From contig CAKSOB010000008.1 in the NCBI GenBank assembly GCA_934476545.1, positions 1 through 33,398 on the forward strand: a stretch of 33,398 nt of DNA. Reading direction: 5' to 3'. The translations under genes and the position numbers were made by a program. A model generated the notes under the pieces. It had not been told where the DNA came from. It was given only the letters and a program-made list of their open reading frames with translations, and did no database searches. This stretch comes from an uncultured Eubacteriales bacterium. Lineage in GTDB: Bacteria > Bacillota > Clostridia > Oscillospirales > Acutalibacteraceae. Below, piece after piece: positions 23,086 through 29,327 of the stretch (the stretch's first letter is position 1; every line of letters starts with the position of its first letter).

Positions 23086-23114
23086 ATAATACCACGGTTT
23101 TTCACCCATTGCAA
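23086..23114 (-). promoter_or_regulatory. Promoter of the SAH/MTA recycling operon
   Basis: On the minus strand TTGCAA (23109-23114) and TATTAT (23086-23091) are separated by 17 bp, about 30 bases before the first GNAT start codon. No SAM-, SAH- or MTA-type riboswitch is visible in this short leader. Confidence 0.75.
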
Positions 23115-23219
23115 AGGATATTGTGTGAAAATCGCCAATTTCAACGGTTTGCTTTTTGACAAGTCTTAAAAATAACCAAAAATTATTCTTTCATTTTGTG
23201 GTATCACTCCAAAGATTTT

Positions 23220-23245
23220 TTTAATGATAAAATTCTATCATTAAA
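23220..23245. promoter_or_regulatory. 10-bp perfect inverted repeat upstream of the His-rich gene, probable operator
   Basis: TTTAATGATA (23220-23229) and its inverse TATCATTAAA (23236-23245) flank a 6-bp spacer. The 26-bp element ends three bases before the -35 of the promoter at 23249, a position typical of an operator or activator site. It is AT-rich and loosely resembles Fur-family boxes, but no database match was made. Confidence 0.65.
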
Positions 23246-23248
23246 GAA

Positions 23249-23277
23249 TTGCACATTTGTTCTGTTCGTGCTACACT
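23249..23277 (+). promoter_or_regulatory. Promoter of the His-rich DUF4198-like gene
   Basis: TTGCAC (23249-23254) and TACACT (23272-23277) have a 17-bp spacer. The transcript's leader (about 65 nt) contains the hairpin CCCGAT/ATCGGG (23295-23300 with 23304-23309), enclosed by GACTG/CAGTC (23285-23289 with 23313-23317). Confidence 0.7.
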
Positions 23278-23348
23278 TTTTTTGGACTGAATCACCCGAT
23301 GTCATCGGGAAACAGTCGGTTACCGATGTTGAAAGGGGACATTTACCT

Positions 23349-24218
23349 ATGAAAAAAAAGATGTTTGAAGATACCACGCATAAGCTGGTTCACGGCCACG
23401 AAGGCTGGATGGAAGATTTTATCACCCACTATCACGGTGGCGACCCGATTATGGCAATGCTCAAATGGGGTCACAACTGCCAACTGGATGGCATTGTAAA
23501 TATCAACCAGATGCTCTACACCGTTGTTCAGCCGGATGGCACCATCGGTGAGGTATCCGCAGAAGTAAGCGACGAGGGCTGCATCGACCTGACCGCCGAT
23601 ACCCTGGAGGAAGGCTTCTACACCTTCATTGCAGACTACAATAATCCTTGGGCAAAGTACGGCGAGCGGGACGAGGACTACAAGTTCGGTGACCGCACCG
23701 AGTATCCGGACGCAATCGAGGTTCGCAACTATCATCAGTATGCAACCATGGTTGTACCGGTAGGTCACTTCCACGAGAACGAAATGTACGACATTCCGTT
23801 CATGGAGATGCGGATTCTGCCAACTACCGGCATGGGTTACCAAGCAAGCCACCCAATCACCTTCCGTGTGGTTCGTCAGGGCAAGCCGGCTGTAAATGCC
23901 AACGTTATCTTGGTTCACATGACCGATGACGGCACCGTAGAAACACCTCTGACCGTAGATGCAAACGGCATGGTTACCGTAACACCGGAGGTTGCAGGCA
24001 CCTACTGTGTAATTGCAAGAGATACCGACGAAACAAAGGATCCGGAAGGCAAGTACGAGGCAACCAGCTTCACTGCTACCCACGCATTCCGTGTTGCTGC
24101 ACACCATCATCATGACGACCACGGTCATCACCATCATGAAGATCACCACGATCATCACGAGCATGAGCATCATGACCACCATGATCATGAGTGCGGCTGC
24201 GGTCATCACCACCACTAA
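23349..24218 (+). CDS. DUF4198-like protein with histidine-rich metal-binding tail
   Basis: This 289-residue protein begins MKKKMFED without a signal peptide, so it is probably cytoplasmic. The N-terminal HGHEGWMED (15-23) and the following WGHNC resemble the DUF4198 start seen in periplasmic nickel/cobalt-uptake accessory proteins, where a secretion signal is usual. The middle is two beta-rich domains, including HPITFRVVRQGKPAVNANVI and AGTYCVIARD. The last 38 residues (252-289) contain 23 histidines plus a CGC pair, a strong Ni/Zn/Co/Cu binding tail like those of HypB, UreE or Hpn. The start is ATG 23349 with AAAGGGGA upstream. The possible role is metal storage, chaperoning or uptake. Metal and partner are not determined. 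No urease, hydrogenase or nickel transporter genes are nearby. Confidence 0.78.
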   Translation: MKKKMFEDTTHKLVHGHEGWMEDFITHYHGGDPIMAMLKWGHNCQLDGIVNINQMLYTVVQPDGTIGEVSAEVSDEGCIDLTADTLEEGFYTFIADYNNPWAKYGERDEDYKFGDRTEYPDAIEVRNYHQYATMVVPVGHFHENEMYDIPFMEMRILPTTGMGYQASHPITFRVVRQGKPAVNANVILVHMTDDGTVETPLTVDANGMVTVTPEVAGTYCVIARDTDETKDPEGKYEATSFTATHAFRVAAHHHHDDHGHHHHEDHHDHHEHEHHDHHDHECGCGHHHH

Positions 24219-24228
24219 GCACATTCTG

Positions 24229-24265
24229 CACCCTGCGGGTTCTCCCGTAGGGTGTTTTCTTTTTA
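24229..24265 (+). terminator. Intrinsic terminator of the His-rich gene
   Basis: An 11-bp stem (CACCCTGCGGG with CCCGTAGGGTG, one G-U pair) and TTCT loop are followed by TTTTCTTTTT. Confidence 0.85.
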
Positions 24266-24324
24266 CAACGCCTTATTTCTTGGGAATTTTTTTCCTTTTC
24301 CCCTTTCTTTTCCTCAGTTGTTTA

Positions 24325-24333
24325 TGGTATACT
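24325..24333 (+). promoter_or_regulatory. Extended -10 promoter of the CapA-like gene
   Basis: TG-G-TATACT (24325-24333) is an extended -10 without a recognisable -35. It is about 40 bases upstream of the GTG start. Confidence 0.5.
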
Positions 24334-24372
24334 GAAACAACAAGAATTTTAAAAAGAAAGAAGGTCTACTTC

Positions 24373-25821
24373 GTGAAAGAGAAAGGCAGTGTAAAATGGG
24401 TTACGCTCCTGTTGTCCTTGGTGATGACCGCCGCTCTCTGCTTCTCCTTGGCAGGCTGCGGCAGTGATTCTGCGCAACAGGACAATCCCTCGGAAGAAAG
24501 CACCGCGCAATCCTCGGAGAACAATGATTCCTCCCAATCCACCGACCCCAATGCGGTAGTGGCAACCGCATCTATCGTCAGCACCGGTGATATTCTCATT
24601 CATTCTCCGTTTCTCACCAGTTATTATGACGAAAGCACCAACACCTACGATTTTAAAGAAATTTTCCAATATGTAAAGCCGGTTGTGCAAAGCGCAGACT
24701 ATGCGGTGGCAAACTTAGAGATTTCTCTGGGCGGCGAGGAACCATACAGCGGTTATCCTTGTTTTAACTGTCCGGATGCAATTTTGGACGCTTTAATGGA
24801 TGCCGGATTTGACATGACCCTCACCGCCAACAACCACATGGGCGATACCGGCTTTGAAGGCTTTGAGCGTACTCAAACTGTGCTGACTGAAAAGGGACTG
24901 GATTGGATCGGCTCTGTGAAAAATTCCTCCGACAAACGCTATAAGGTGGTGGACATCAACGGCATTAAGGTGGGTATGGTGAACTACACCTACATCAGCC
25001 ATGAGGATGGTACTACCTACCTGAACGGTGTACCGATCAGCGATGAGTTCGCAGCACGCATCAACTGCTTTGACTACAATGAGTTGGACACCTTCTACAC
25101 CACTTTGGAGCAAATCATGTCCGACATGAAAGCAGACGGTGCCGAAGCTGCGGTGATGTATATTCACTGGGGCGAGGAATATCACTTAGAGCCAATGGCC
25201 TACCAGAAGGAAATTGCACAAAAACTCTGTGACATTGGCTTTGATGCAATTGTTGGCGGACACCCTCATGTAATCGAACCGGTGGAGGTCATCACCTCCG
25301 AAACCACCGGAAAGCAAACCGTTTGCCTCTACTCCATGGGCAATGAAATTTCCAATCAACGGTTCGAGTTGCTCCAAGAGGACATCTCTACCCCGCACAC
25401 CGAGGACGGCTTGCTGTTCTACACCAACTTCTCCAGAATGGGTGACGGCACCGTTCAACTGACCAGTGTGGATGTGGTTCCGACTTGGGTGAATATGTAT
25501 TATAATGAAAACGACCGCCGCACTTATGAAATCGTACCGTTAAAGTCCGGCAGCGATTGGTCGGGTCTCAACTTGGAATCCGCCGACAACGGCAAGCAGG
25601 ACGGTCAAGATTCTTACGACCGCACCATGGCACTGTGCGAGAAAGGCGTGAAAGCATTCAACACACTGGGCGGCGTTACCACAACCTTTACCCAAAACGG
25701 CAGCCCGTCGTTCAACGAATCCAATTCTTCTCAAGAAGCATCTGCTCCGGCAGAATCCCACTCTGAAGAAAATTCTTTGGGAGGTACCGCTTCGGTAGTT
25801 ACCATTCACAACGCTGCTTAA
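24373..25821 (+). CDS. CapA-family lipoprotein (poly-gamma-glutamate capsule/anchoring protein)
   Basis: This 482-residue protein has a lipoprotein signal (SLAGC lipobox) and a Ser/Asn-rich linker. A CapA domain follows, a calcineurin-like metallophosphatase fold implicated in poly-gamma-glutamate capsule handling. Metal-site motifs are STGDILIH, VANLEISLGG, LTANNHMGDTG, MYIHWGEEY and VGGHPHVIEPVE. The C-terminus is Ser/Glu-rich. I place the start at GTG 24373, with GAAGG eight bases upstream. Longer in-frame readings overlap the His-rich gene. No pgsBCA/capBC polymerase genes are in the window, so it may act on another envelope polymer or be an orphan. CapA copies are frequent as orphans in Clostridia. 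Confidence 0.9.
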   Translation: MKEKGSVKWVTLLLSLVMTAALCFSLAGCGSDSAQQDNPSEESTAQSSENNDSSQSTDPNAVVATASIVSTGDILIHSPFLTSYYDESTNTYDFKEIFQYVKPVVQSADYAVANLEISLGGEEPYSGYPCFNCPDAILDALMDAGFDMTLTANNHMGDTGFEGFERTQTVLTEKGLDWIGSVKNSSDKRYKVVDINGIKVGMVNYTYISHEDGTTYLNGVPISDEFAARINCFDYNELDTFYTTLEQIMSDMKADGAEAAVMYIHWGEEYHLEPMAYQKEIAQKLCDIGFDAIVGGHPHVIEPVEVITSETTGKQTVCLYSMGNEISNQRFELLQEDISTPHTEDGLLFYTNFSRMGDGTVQLTSVDVVPTWVNMYYNENDRRTYEIVPLKSGSDWSGLNLESADNGKQDGQDSYDRTMALCEKGVKAFNTLGGVTTTFTQNGSPSFNESNSSQEASAPAESHSEENSLGGTASVVTIHNAA

Positions 25822-25833
25822 TCTATTTTTCTT

Positions 25834-25865
25834 CGGCTCACAGAATCCTGTGAGCCGATTTTTTG
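25834..25865 (+). terminator. Intrinsic terminator after the CapA-like gene
   Basis: A perfect 10-bp stem CGGCTCACAG/CTGTGAGCCG with an AATC loop is followed by ATTTTTTG. Confidence 0.9.
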
Positions 25866-25924
25866 TGTTTGGGGAGTATTTCCTGCTTTTCGCAGGGTTT
25901 TTATCAGAAAAAACGGAAAAGCCC

Positions 25925-25953
25925 TTGCAGTTTTCAGCAACATATGGTAAATT
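25925..25953 (+). promoter_or_regulatory. Promoter of the glycine riboswitch-symporter transcript
   Basis: TTGCAG (25925-25930) and TAAATT (25948-25953) have a 17-bp spacer, with TG one base before the -10 (extended -10). It lies just upstream of the riboswitch aptamer. Confidence 0.7.
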
Positions 25954-25969
25954 ATATAGTGCGATTCAA

Positions 25970-26056
25970 TCTCTGGAGAGCCTGTGACCGAAGTCTGGTG
26001 GCAGCGCCGAAGGTGTAGGCGGTAGTTCCGCTAATCTCTCAGGCAAAAGGACAGAG
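25970..26056 (+). ncRNA. Glycine riboswitch aptamer (single)
   Basis: The conserved gcvT-type core is visible: CTCTGGAGAG at the 5' side, GCGCCGAAGG, GTAGGCGG and the 3' landmark CTCTCAGGCAAAAGGACAG. The P1 stem pairs CTCTG (25971-25975) with CAGAG (26052-26056). Only one aptamer is present. A small hairpin after it, GTACG (26068-26072) with CGTAC (26081-26085), could be the 'ghost' partner seen with single-aptamer glycine riboswitches. It lies about 125 bases upstream of a sodium:glycine/alanine symporter gene, the expected target. Whether it turns the gene on or off cannot be decided here. Confidence 0.9.
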
Positions 26057-26088
26057 CATTTTTTTCAGTACGTCCAAGCCCGTACATA

Positions 26089-26167
26089 GAAGCCAAGAGC
26101 CTTTTTCTCTTGGCTGCTTGTTCTTTTTCTCCGGAAGTCGATGTTAGAATCGGCTTCATTTTCTTTT
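26089..26167 (+). terminator. Riboswitch expression platform: two tandem terminator-like hairpins
   Basis: Hairpin 1 pairs AGCCAAGAG (26091-26099) with CTCTTGGCT (26107-26115) and is followed by a T-rich stretch. Hairpin 2 pairs GAAGTCGAT (26134-26142) with ATCGGCTTC (26149-26157), one G-U pair, followed by ATTTTCTTTT. GAAGCC at 26089-26094 can also pair with GGCTTC at 26152-26157, which would break both hairpins and could serve as an antiterminator. Confidence 0.6.
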
Positions 26168-26180
26168 ATGGGGGAAAACA

Positions 26181-27611
26181 ATGGAAACATTTAATAACAT
26201 CATTTCGACCTTTGACGGCTGGGTCTGGGGTATCCCGCTTATCGTCGTCATTTTAGCAACGGGTGTCTACCTGACTTGTCGAACCGGTCTGCTTCAAGTG
26301 CGTCAGCTGCCTCGCGCGCTGAAGTTCATTGTGAAAAAAGAGGACTTGGGAGACGGAAAGGTAGGCGACGTTTCCAGCTTTGCTTCACTTTGTACGGCGT
26401 TATCCGCTACCATCGGTACCGGTAACATCGTTGGTGTTGCCACTGCGATTACCGCCGGTGGTCCCGGCGCATTGTTCTGGATGCTGATTGCCGCCTTCTT
26501 TGGCATGGCAACCAAGTACGCCGAGGGGCTGTTGGCAGTAAAGTACCGCATTAAAGACCACGAAGGCAAAATGCTGGGCGGCCCGTTCTACTACATCGAA
26601 CGTGGCATGGGTTCTCGTTGGAAATGGCTTGCTAAGCTGTTTGCTGTGTTTGGTGCCGGCGCAGGCTTGTTGGGAATCGGTACCATTACACAGGTACACG
26701 GTATCACCTCTGCAGTGGGCAACTTCTTTGACCCGGAAAAGAGCTTCTGCCTGCACATTCTGGGACAAGACATTTCCATCTATGTGGTCATCGCCGGTTT
26801 GATTATCACACTGGCAGTTGCGCTGGTTGTGATCGGCGGCATCAAGCGTATTTCCGGTGTTGCCAGCGTAGTGGTTCCATTCATGGCAATTATCTATGTG
26901 GTCTTCTGCTTGGTGGTAATTTGCTGCAACATCACTGCAATTCCACACGCTGTTGCAGAGATCGTTGCCGGTGCCTTTAATCCCGGTGCTGTAACGGGCG
27001 GTCTTGTGGGCAGCTTCTTTATTGCGATGCAGTCCGGTATTGCAAGAGGCATCTTCTCCAACGAATCCGGCTTGGGTTCCGCTCCGATTGCCTCTGCTGC
27101 CGCACAGACAAGAGAGCCGGTTCGCCAAGGTTTAGTTTCAATGACCGGCACGTTCATTGATACCATCGTTATCTGCACCATGACCGGTTTGACCATCGTG
27201 CTGACCGGCGCATGGCAGGTTCCGAGCTTGAAGGGTGTTGCCGTTACGACCTACGCATTCCAGAACGGCTTGTTCTTCCTGCCGCCGCAAGTTCCGGCAT
27301 TTATTTTGATGATTTGTTTGGTATTCTTCGCCTTTACCACCATTCTTGGTTGGGACTACTACGGCGAAAAGTGCTTGGAATATCTGACAAACCAAAACAA
27401 GCCGGCTGTGATCGGCTATCGAATTGCCTATATTCTGGCGGTTCTGATTGGTCCGTATTTGACCGTAGAAGCCGTTTGGAACATTGCCGATATCTTCAAC
27501 GGTTTGATGGCATTCCCGAACTTGATTGCCCTGCTTGCGCTGGGCGGCGTGGTTGCCAAAGAAACAAAAGATTATCTCCGGCGGATGAAAGAAGATCCCC
27601 GGCTGCGATAA
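26181..27611 (+). CDS. Sodium:alanine/glycine symporter, AGCS family
   Basis: This 476-residue polytopic symporter has about 11 hydrophobic segments and the AGCS signature ALSATIGTGNIVGVATAITAGGPGA (about 73-97). Further conserved pieces are ATKYAEGLLAVKYR, GGPFYYIERGMG, SGIARGIFSNESGLGSA and GWDYYGEKCLEYL, matching the family end to end. It imports glycine or alanine with sodium. The start is ATG 26181 with GGGGGAA upstream. The glycine riboswitch in its leader makes glycine its likely main substrate. It is a single-gene unit followed by a terminator. The usual substrate ambiguity between alanine and glycine remains. Confidence 0.95.
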   Translation: METFNNIISTFDGWVWGIPLIVVILATGVYLTCRTGLLQVRQLPRALKFIVKKEDLGDGKVGDVSSFASLCTALSATIGTGNIVGVATAITAGGPGALFWMLIAAFFGMATKYAEGLLAVKYRIKDHEGKMLGGPFYYIERGMGSRWKWLAKLFAVFGAGAGLLGIGTITQVHGITSAVGNFFDPEKSFCLHILGQDISIYVVIAGLIITLAVALVVIGGIKRISGVASVVVPFMAIIYVVFCLVVICCNITAIPHAVAEIVAGAFNPGAVTGGLVGSFFIAMQSGIARGIFSNESGLGSAPIASAAAQTREPVRQGLVSMTGTFIDTIVICTMTGLTIVLTGAWQVPSLKGVAVTTYAFQNGLFFLPPQVPAFILMICLVFFAFTTILGWDYYGEKCLEYLTNQNKPAVIGYRIAYILAVLIGPYLTVEAVWNIADIFNGLMAFPNLIALLALGGVVAKETKDYLRRMKEDPRLR

Positions 27612-27627
27612 CAAGTTTATTCCATAA

Positions 27628-27662
27628 AAAAATCACCTTGCACACAGCAGGGTGATTTTTTG
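27628..27662. terminator. Bidirectional terminator between the symporter and the GGAD microprotein gene
   Basis: AATCACC pairs with GGTGATT (27631-27637 with 27651-27657) around a TGC/GCA inner helix, flanked by A-run and T-run. It can end both convergent transcripts. Confidence 0.75.
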
Positions 27663-27666
27663 TTTC

Positions 27667-27825
27667 CTATTTCTTTTTGAATAGACGCATCAAGCCGAAC
27701 ACCAATGCAGTTCCCGCAACCACAATGCCGGCTGTAATCAGAAAGTACAGCCAAATGGGACAGGTGGATGTGAGCATAATTGCGGTAGGTTCGTCTGCGC
27801 CGCCGATGATTATAACGTCGTTCAT
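27667..27825 (-). CDS. Membrane microprotein with GGADxPTAI motif (52 aa)
   Basis: This 52-residue reading frame starts at ATG 27825 with AAGGAGA upstream and ends TAG 27667. The N-terminus MNDVIIIGGADEPTAI carries the GGADxPT motif. I recall it from the beta subunits of sodium-pumping decarboxylases (the OadB region containing an essential aspartate) and from many short orphan proteins in gut Clostridia. In those sequences the residue after the aspartate is usually glycine, whereas here it is glutamate. One transmembrane helix follows (about 24-46, IWLYFLITAGIVVAGTALVFG), and then a basic tail (RLFKKK). It is far too short to be a decarboxylase subunit. The ribosome binding site overlaps the stop of the upstream 57-residue gene. 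Confidence 0.8.
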   Translation of the reverse strand: MNDVIIIGGADEPTAIMLTSTCPIWLYFLITAGIVVAGTALVFGLMRLFKKK

Positions 27826-27836
27826 AGTGCTTCTCC

Positions 27837-28010
27837 TTAGTCTACGATGGTGTAAGAAAAATTTTCCATAATTAAGTTGGTGCCGTCGGTGATTTCCTCC
27901 GGCAGCAGCGCCCGTGCCATCAGAACGGTGTCGCTATCGGGCAGGTCGGTACGCTGCAAAATGGCATAATCTCCGTCGATTTTCAAAACGGTGTAAGGGA
28001 TGGGTTCCAT
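27837..28010 (-). CDS. DUF3006-like small protein (57 aa)
   Basis: This 57-residue reading frame starts at ATG 28010 with GGAGG seven bases upstream. The pattern YTVLKIDGDYAILQR followed by RALLPEEITDGTNL resembles DUF3006, small beta-rich proteins of unknown function that start with a 'VDRIEGDYAVLE' type strand and end with a 'LPEGVKEGD' turn. There is no signal peptide. It is followed by the GGAD microprotein gene, with the stop codon overlapping that gene's ribosome binding site, so the pair is one transcript. Its promoter faces that of the resolvase-like gene. The family assignment is tentative. Confidence 0.7.
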   Translation of the reverse strand: MEPIPYTVLKIDGDYAILQRTDLPDSDTVLMARALLPEEITDGTNLIMENFSYTIVD

Positions 28011-28040
28011 AGTGATTCCTCCACTTCTTTAGATGGTTTC

Positions 28041-28069
28041 ATTATACACGCTCTCCGTCAAAAACGCAA
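28041..28069 (-). promoter_or_regulatory. Promoter of the DUF3006-like/GGAD pair
   Basis: On the minus strand TTGCGT (28064-28069) and TATAAT (28041-28046) have a 17-bp spacer. Its -35 lies four bases from the -35 of the divergent promoter. Confidence 0.75.
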
Positions 28070-28072
28070 TGA

Positions 28073-28101
28073 TTGACGAACTCTTTGGGGAATGCTACAA
28101 T
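28073..28101 (+). promoter_or_regulatory. Promoter of the resolvase-like gene
   Basis: TTGACG (28073-28078) and TACAAT (28096-28101) have a 17-bp spacer. It is back to back with the minus-strand promoter, so one regulator could control both. Confidence 0.75.
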
Positions 28102-28130
28102 AAGAACAAATGAAACGAGGAAGTGTTACG

Positions 28131-28472
28131 ATGAATTACGGCTATATTCGCGCCAAAACACCGGAAGAATACGACGAGATGGCAAAAGCACTTGCTGCCG
28201 AACATGCGATTGCGGCATTCTTCTCCGATGGAGAAAGCCAAGAGGAATTTCCTGCCGGCTTGACCGAGTTATTGGAAACCTTAGAGCCACGGGATGTTAT
28301 CATTACCCAGTCCTGCACAGCGCTCAGCACCGATGAGGTGACCCTCCAGAAAATCATTGCGAAAATCCGCAAGAAAAAATGCGCGGTGCGCTTCTTGGAT
28401 TTGACCAATCACGGCATGGAAAATCCTGCGCTCCGTGCGCTGAAAGCAAAGCAAACCCAACGCTGGTGTTAA
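28131..28472 (+). CDS. Degenerate resolvase-N-like protein lacking the catalytic serine
   Basis: This 113-residue protein resembles the N-terminal catalytic domain of serine recombinases in outline: YGYIRAKTPEE (family YGYARVSTxEQ), a middle FFSDGE, GLTELLETLEPRDVIITQS (family LLxxLRxGDxLVV) and CAVRFLDLTN (family GVxFxSL). The catalytic Ser position reads Lys, and the SLDRLGR segment reads SCTALST, so both the nucleophile and the active-site arginines are gone. No DNA-binding helix-turn-helix domain follows. It looks like a co-opted fold rather than an active recombinase, though similarity is low and the assignment tentative. The start is ATG 28131 with GAGGA upstream. The ATG at 28110 would lie almost at the transcript's 5' end. 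Confidence 0.6.
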   Translation: MNYGYIRAKTPEEYDEMAKALAAEHAIAAFFSDGESQEEFPAGLTELLETLEPRDVIITQSCTALSTDEVTLQKIIAKIRKKKCAVRFLDLTNHGMENPALRALKAKQTQRWC

Positions 28473-28488
28473 TCAGCCTATGAAAAAA

Positions 28489-28512
28489 AGCACCCATTGG
28501 GGTGCTTTTCTT
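28489..28512. terminator. Bidirectional terminator after the resolvase-like gene
   Basis: The stem AGCACCC/GGGTGCT (28489-28495 with 28500-28506) is followed by TTTCTT on the plus strand and an A-run upstream, so it also serves the converging glycosyltransferase gene. Confidence 0.75.
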
Positions 28513-29275
28513 ATTTTCGGATATTGCGATATTTCTTCAAACCGTTTTTGGTATAGTAGCACATATTGACGGCAGCAGACAAGGGATTCAGTCCCACCGA
28601 ACGATAGGTCTTATAGTTCATTTGGAAGGACTTCCACTTGTTACCGGACTTAGAATCACCCCGCAAACGATACAGAAGCAACGGCTCATTCAAGCCATAT
28701 GCCACGGGAATCTCCCCTAAAATTCGCAGCCAAGCGTCAAAGTCCTCATGAATCTCGCCGGACTTCATGGGGTACCGTGCCATGAGCGAACGACGGATGA
28801 TCACAGAGGAACAGGAAATTACATTTTGGTGTAGTAGCGTTTTGCGGTCTACGGTTTCCGGCACAGCCAATGTTCCTCGATAGCGCTGCCCGGTTTCATC
28901 TAAAAAGGCGGAACCGGTAAAGGCGAACTCCGCTTGCTTTGCATTGAGGAACGCCATCTGCCGACGGAGCTTGTGAATCGTCCACTGGTCATCGCTGTCC
29001 AAAAAGGCAACCCACTCCCCTGTTGCCAAAGAAACACCACGGTTGCGGGAATATGCCACGCCACGGTTTCTTTCGTTTTCATAAAGATGAATACGAGAAT
29101 CTTGCTGTTCCAGCTTCCGCAGCAGCGATAACGTATTGTCGGAGGAGCCATCCTCAATCAGAAGAATCTCATCCGGCGGAAGCGTTTGGGATAACACAGA
29201 GCGCACCGTGTCCTCAATATAAGGCTGACAATTATAGCACGGAATGATAACACTAATGGTATCTTTCTTCTGCAT
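28511..29275 (-). CDS. Glycosyltransferase family 2 protein
   Basis: This 254-residue GT-A fold enzyme has the N-terminal SVIIPCYNCQPYIEDTV, the DGSSDNT nucleotide loop (about 42-48) and the divalent-metal motif AFLDSDDQW. The later stretch HEDFDAWLRIL is a typical acceptor-side motif. It lacks transmembrane segments and would add a sugar to a lipid-linked surface glycan in the cytoplasm. The start is ATG 29275 with AAGGAG nine bases upstream. A strong terminator sits directly upstream (29294-29321), with no room for a promoter. Expression therefore seems to depend on read-through from the sugar transferase gene. Donor and acceptor are unknown. Confidence 0.9.
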   Translation of the reverse strand: MQKKDTISVIIPCYNCQPYIEDTVRSVLSQTLPPDEILLIEDGSSDNTLSLLRKLEQQDSRIHLYENERNRGVAYSRNRGVSLATGEWVAFLDSDDQWTIHKLRRQMAFLNAKQAEFAFTGSAFLDETGQRYRGTLAVPETVDRKTLLHQNVISCSSVIIRRSLMARYPMKSGEIHEDFDAWLRILGEIPVAYGLNEPLLLYRLRGDSKSGNKWKSFQMNYKTYRSVGLNPLSAAVNMCYYTKNGLKKYRNIRK

Positions 29276-29293
29276 TCATCAACTTCTCCTTTC

Positions 29294-29321
29294 AAAAAAA
29301 TCCATCGCTGCTGCGATGGAT
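29294..29321 (-). terminator. Strong intrinsic terminator between the sugar transferase and GT2 genes
   Basis: The perfect 9-bp stem ATCCATCGC/GCGATGGAT with a 4-nt loop (29300-29308, 29313-29321) is followed on the minus strand by seven Ts. It sits within seven bases of the upstream stop codon and about 20 bases before the GT2 start codon. Confidence 0.85.
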
Positions 29322-29327
29322 CATCCG

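Noticed and set aside
23343..24224. 293-residue minus-strand frame opposite the His-rich DUF4198-like gene
   Set aside because: Its Met/Val-rich end is the complement of the CAT/CAC histidine codons. The plus strand has the promoter, ribosome binding site, terminator and domain similarity.
24013..24372. Upstream extension of the CapA-like gene
   Set aside because: The open frame continues upstream but overlaps the His-rich gene and its terminator. The signal peptide begins at the GTG 24373, which has its own ribosome binding site.
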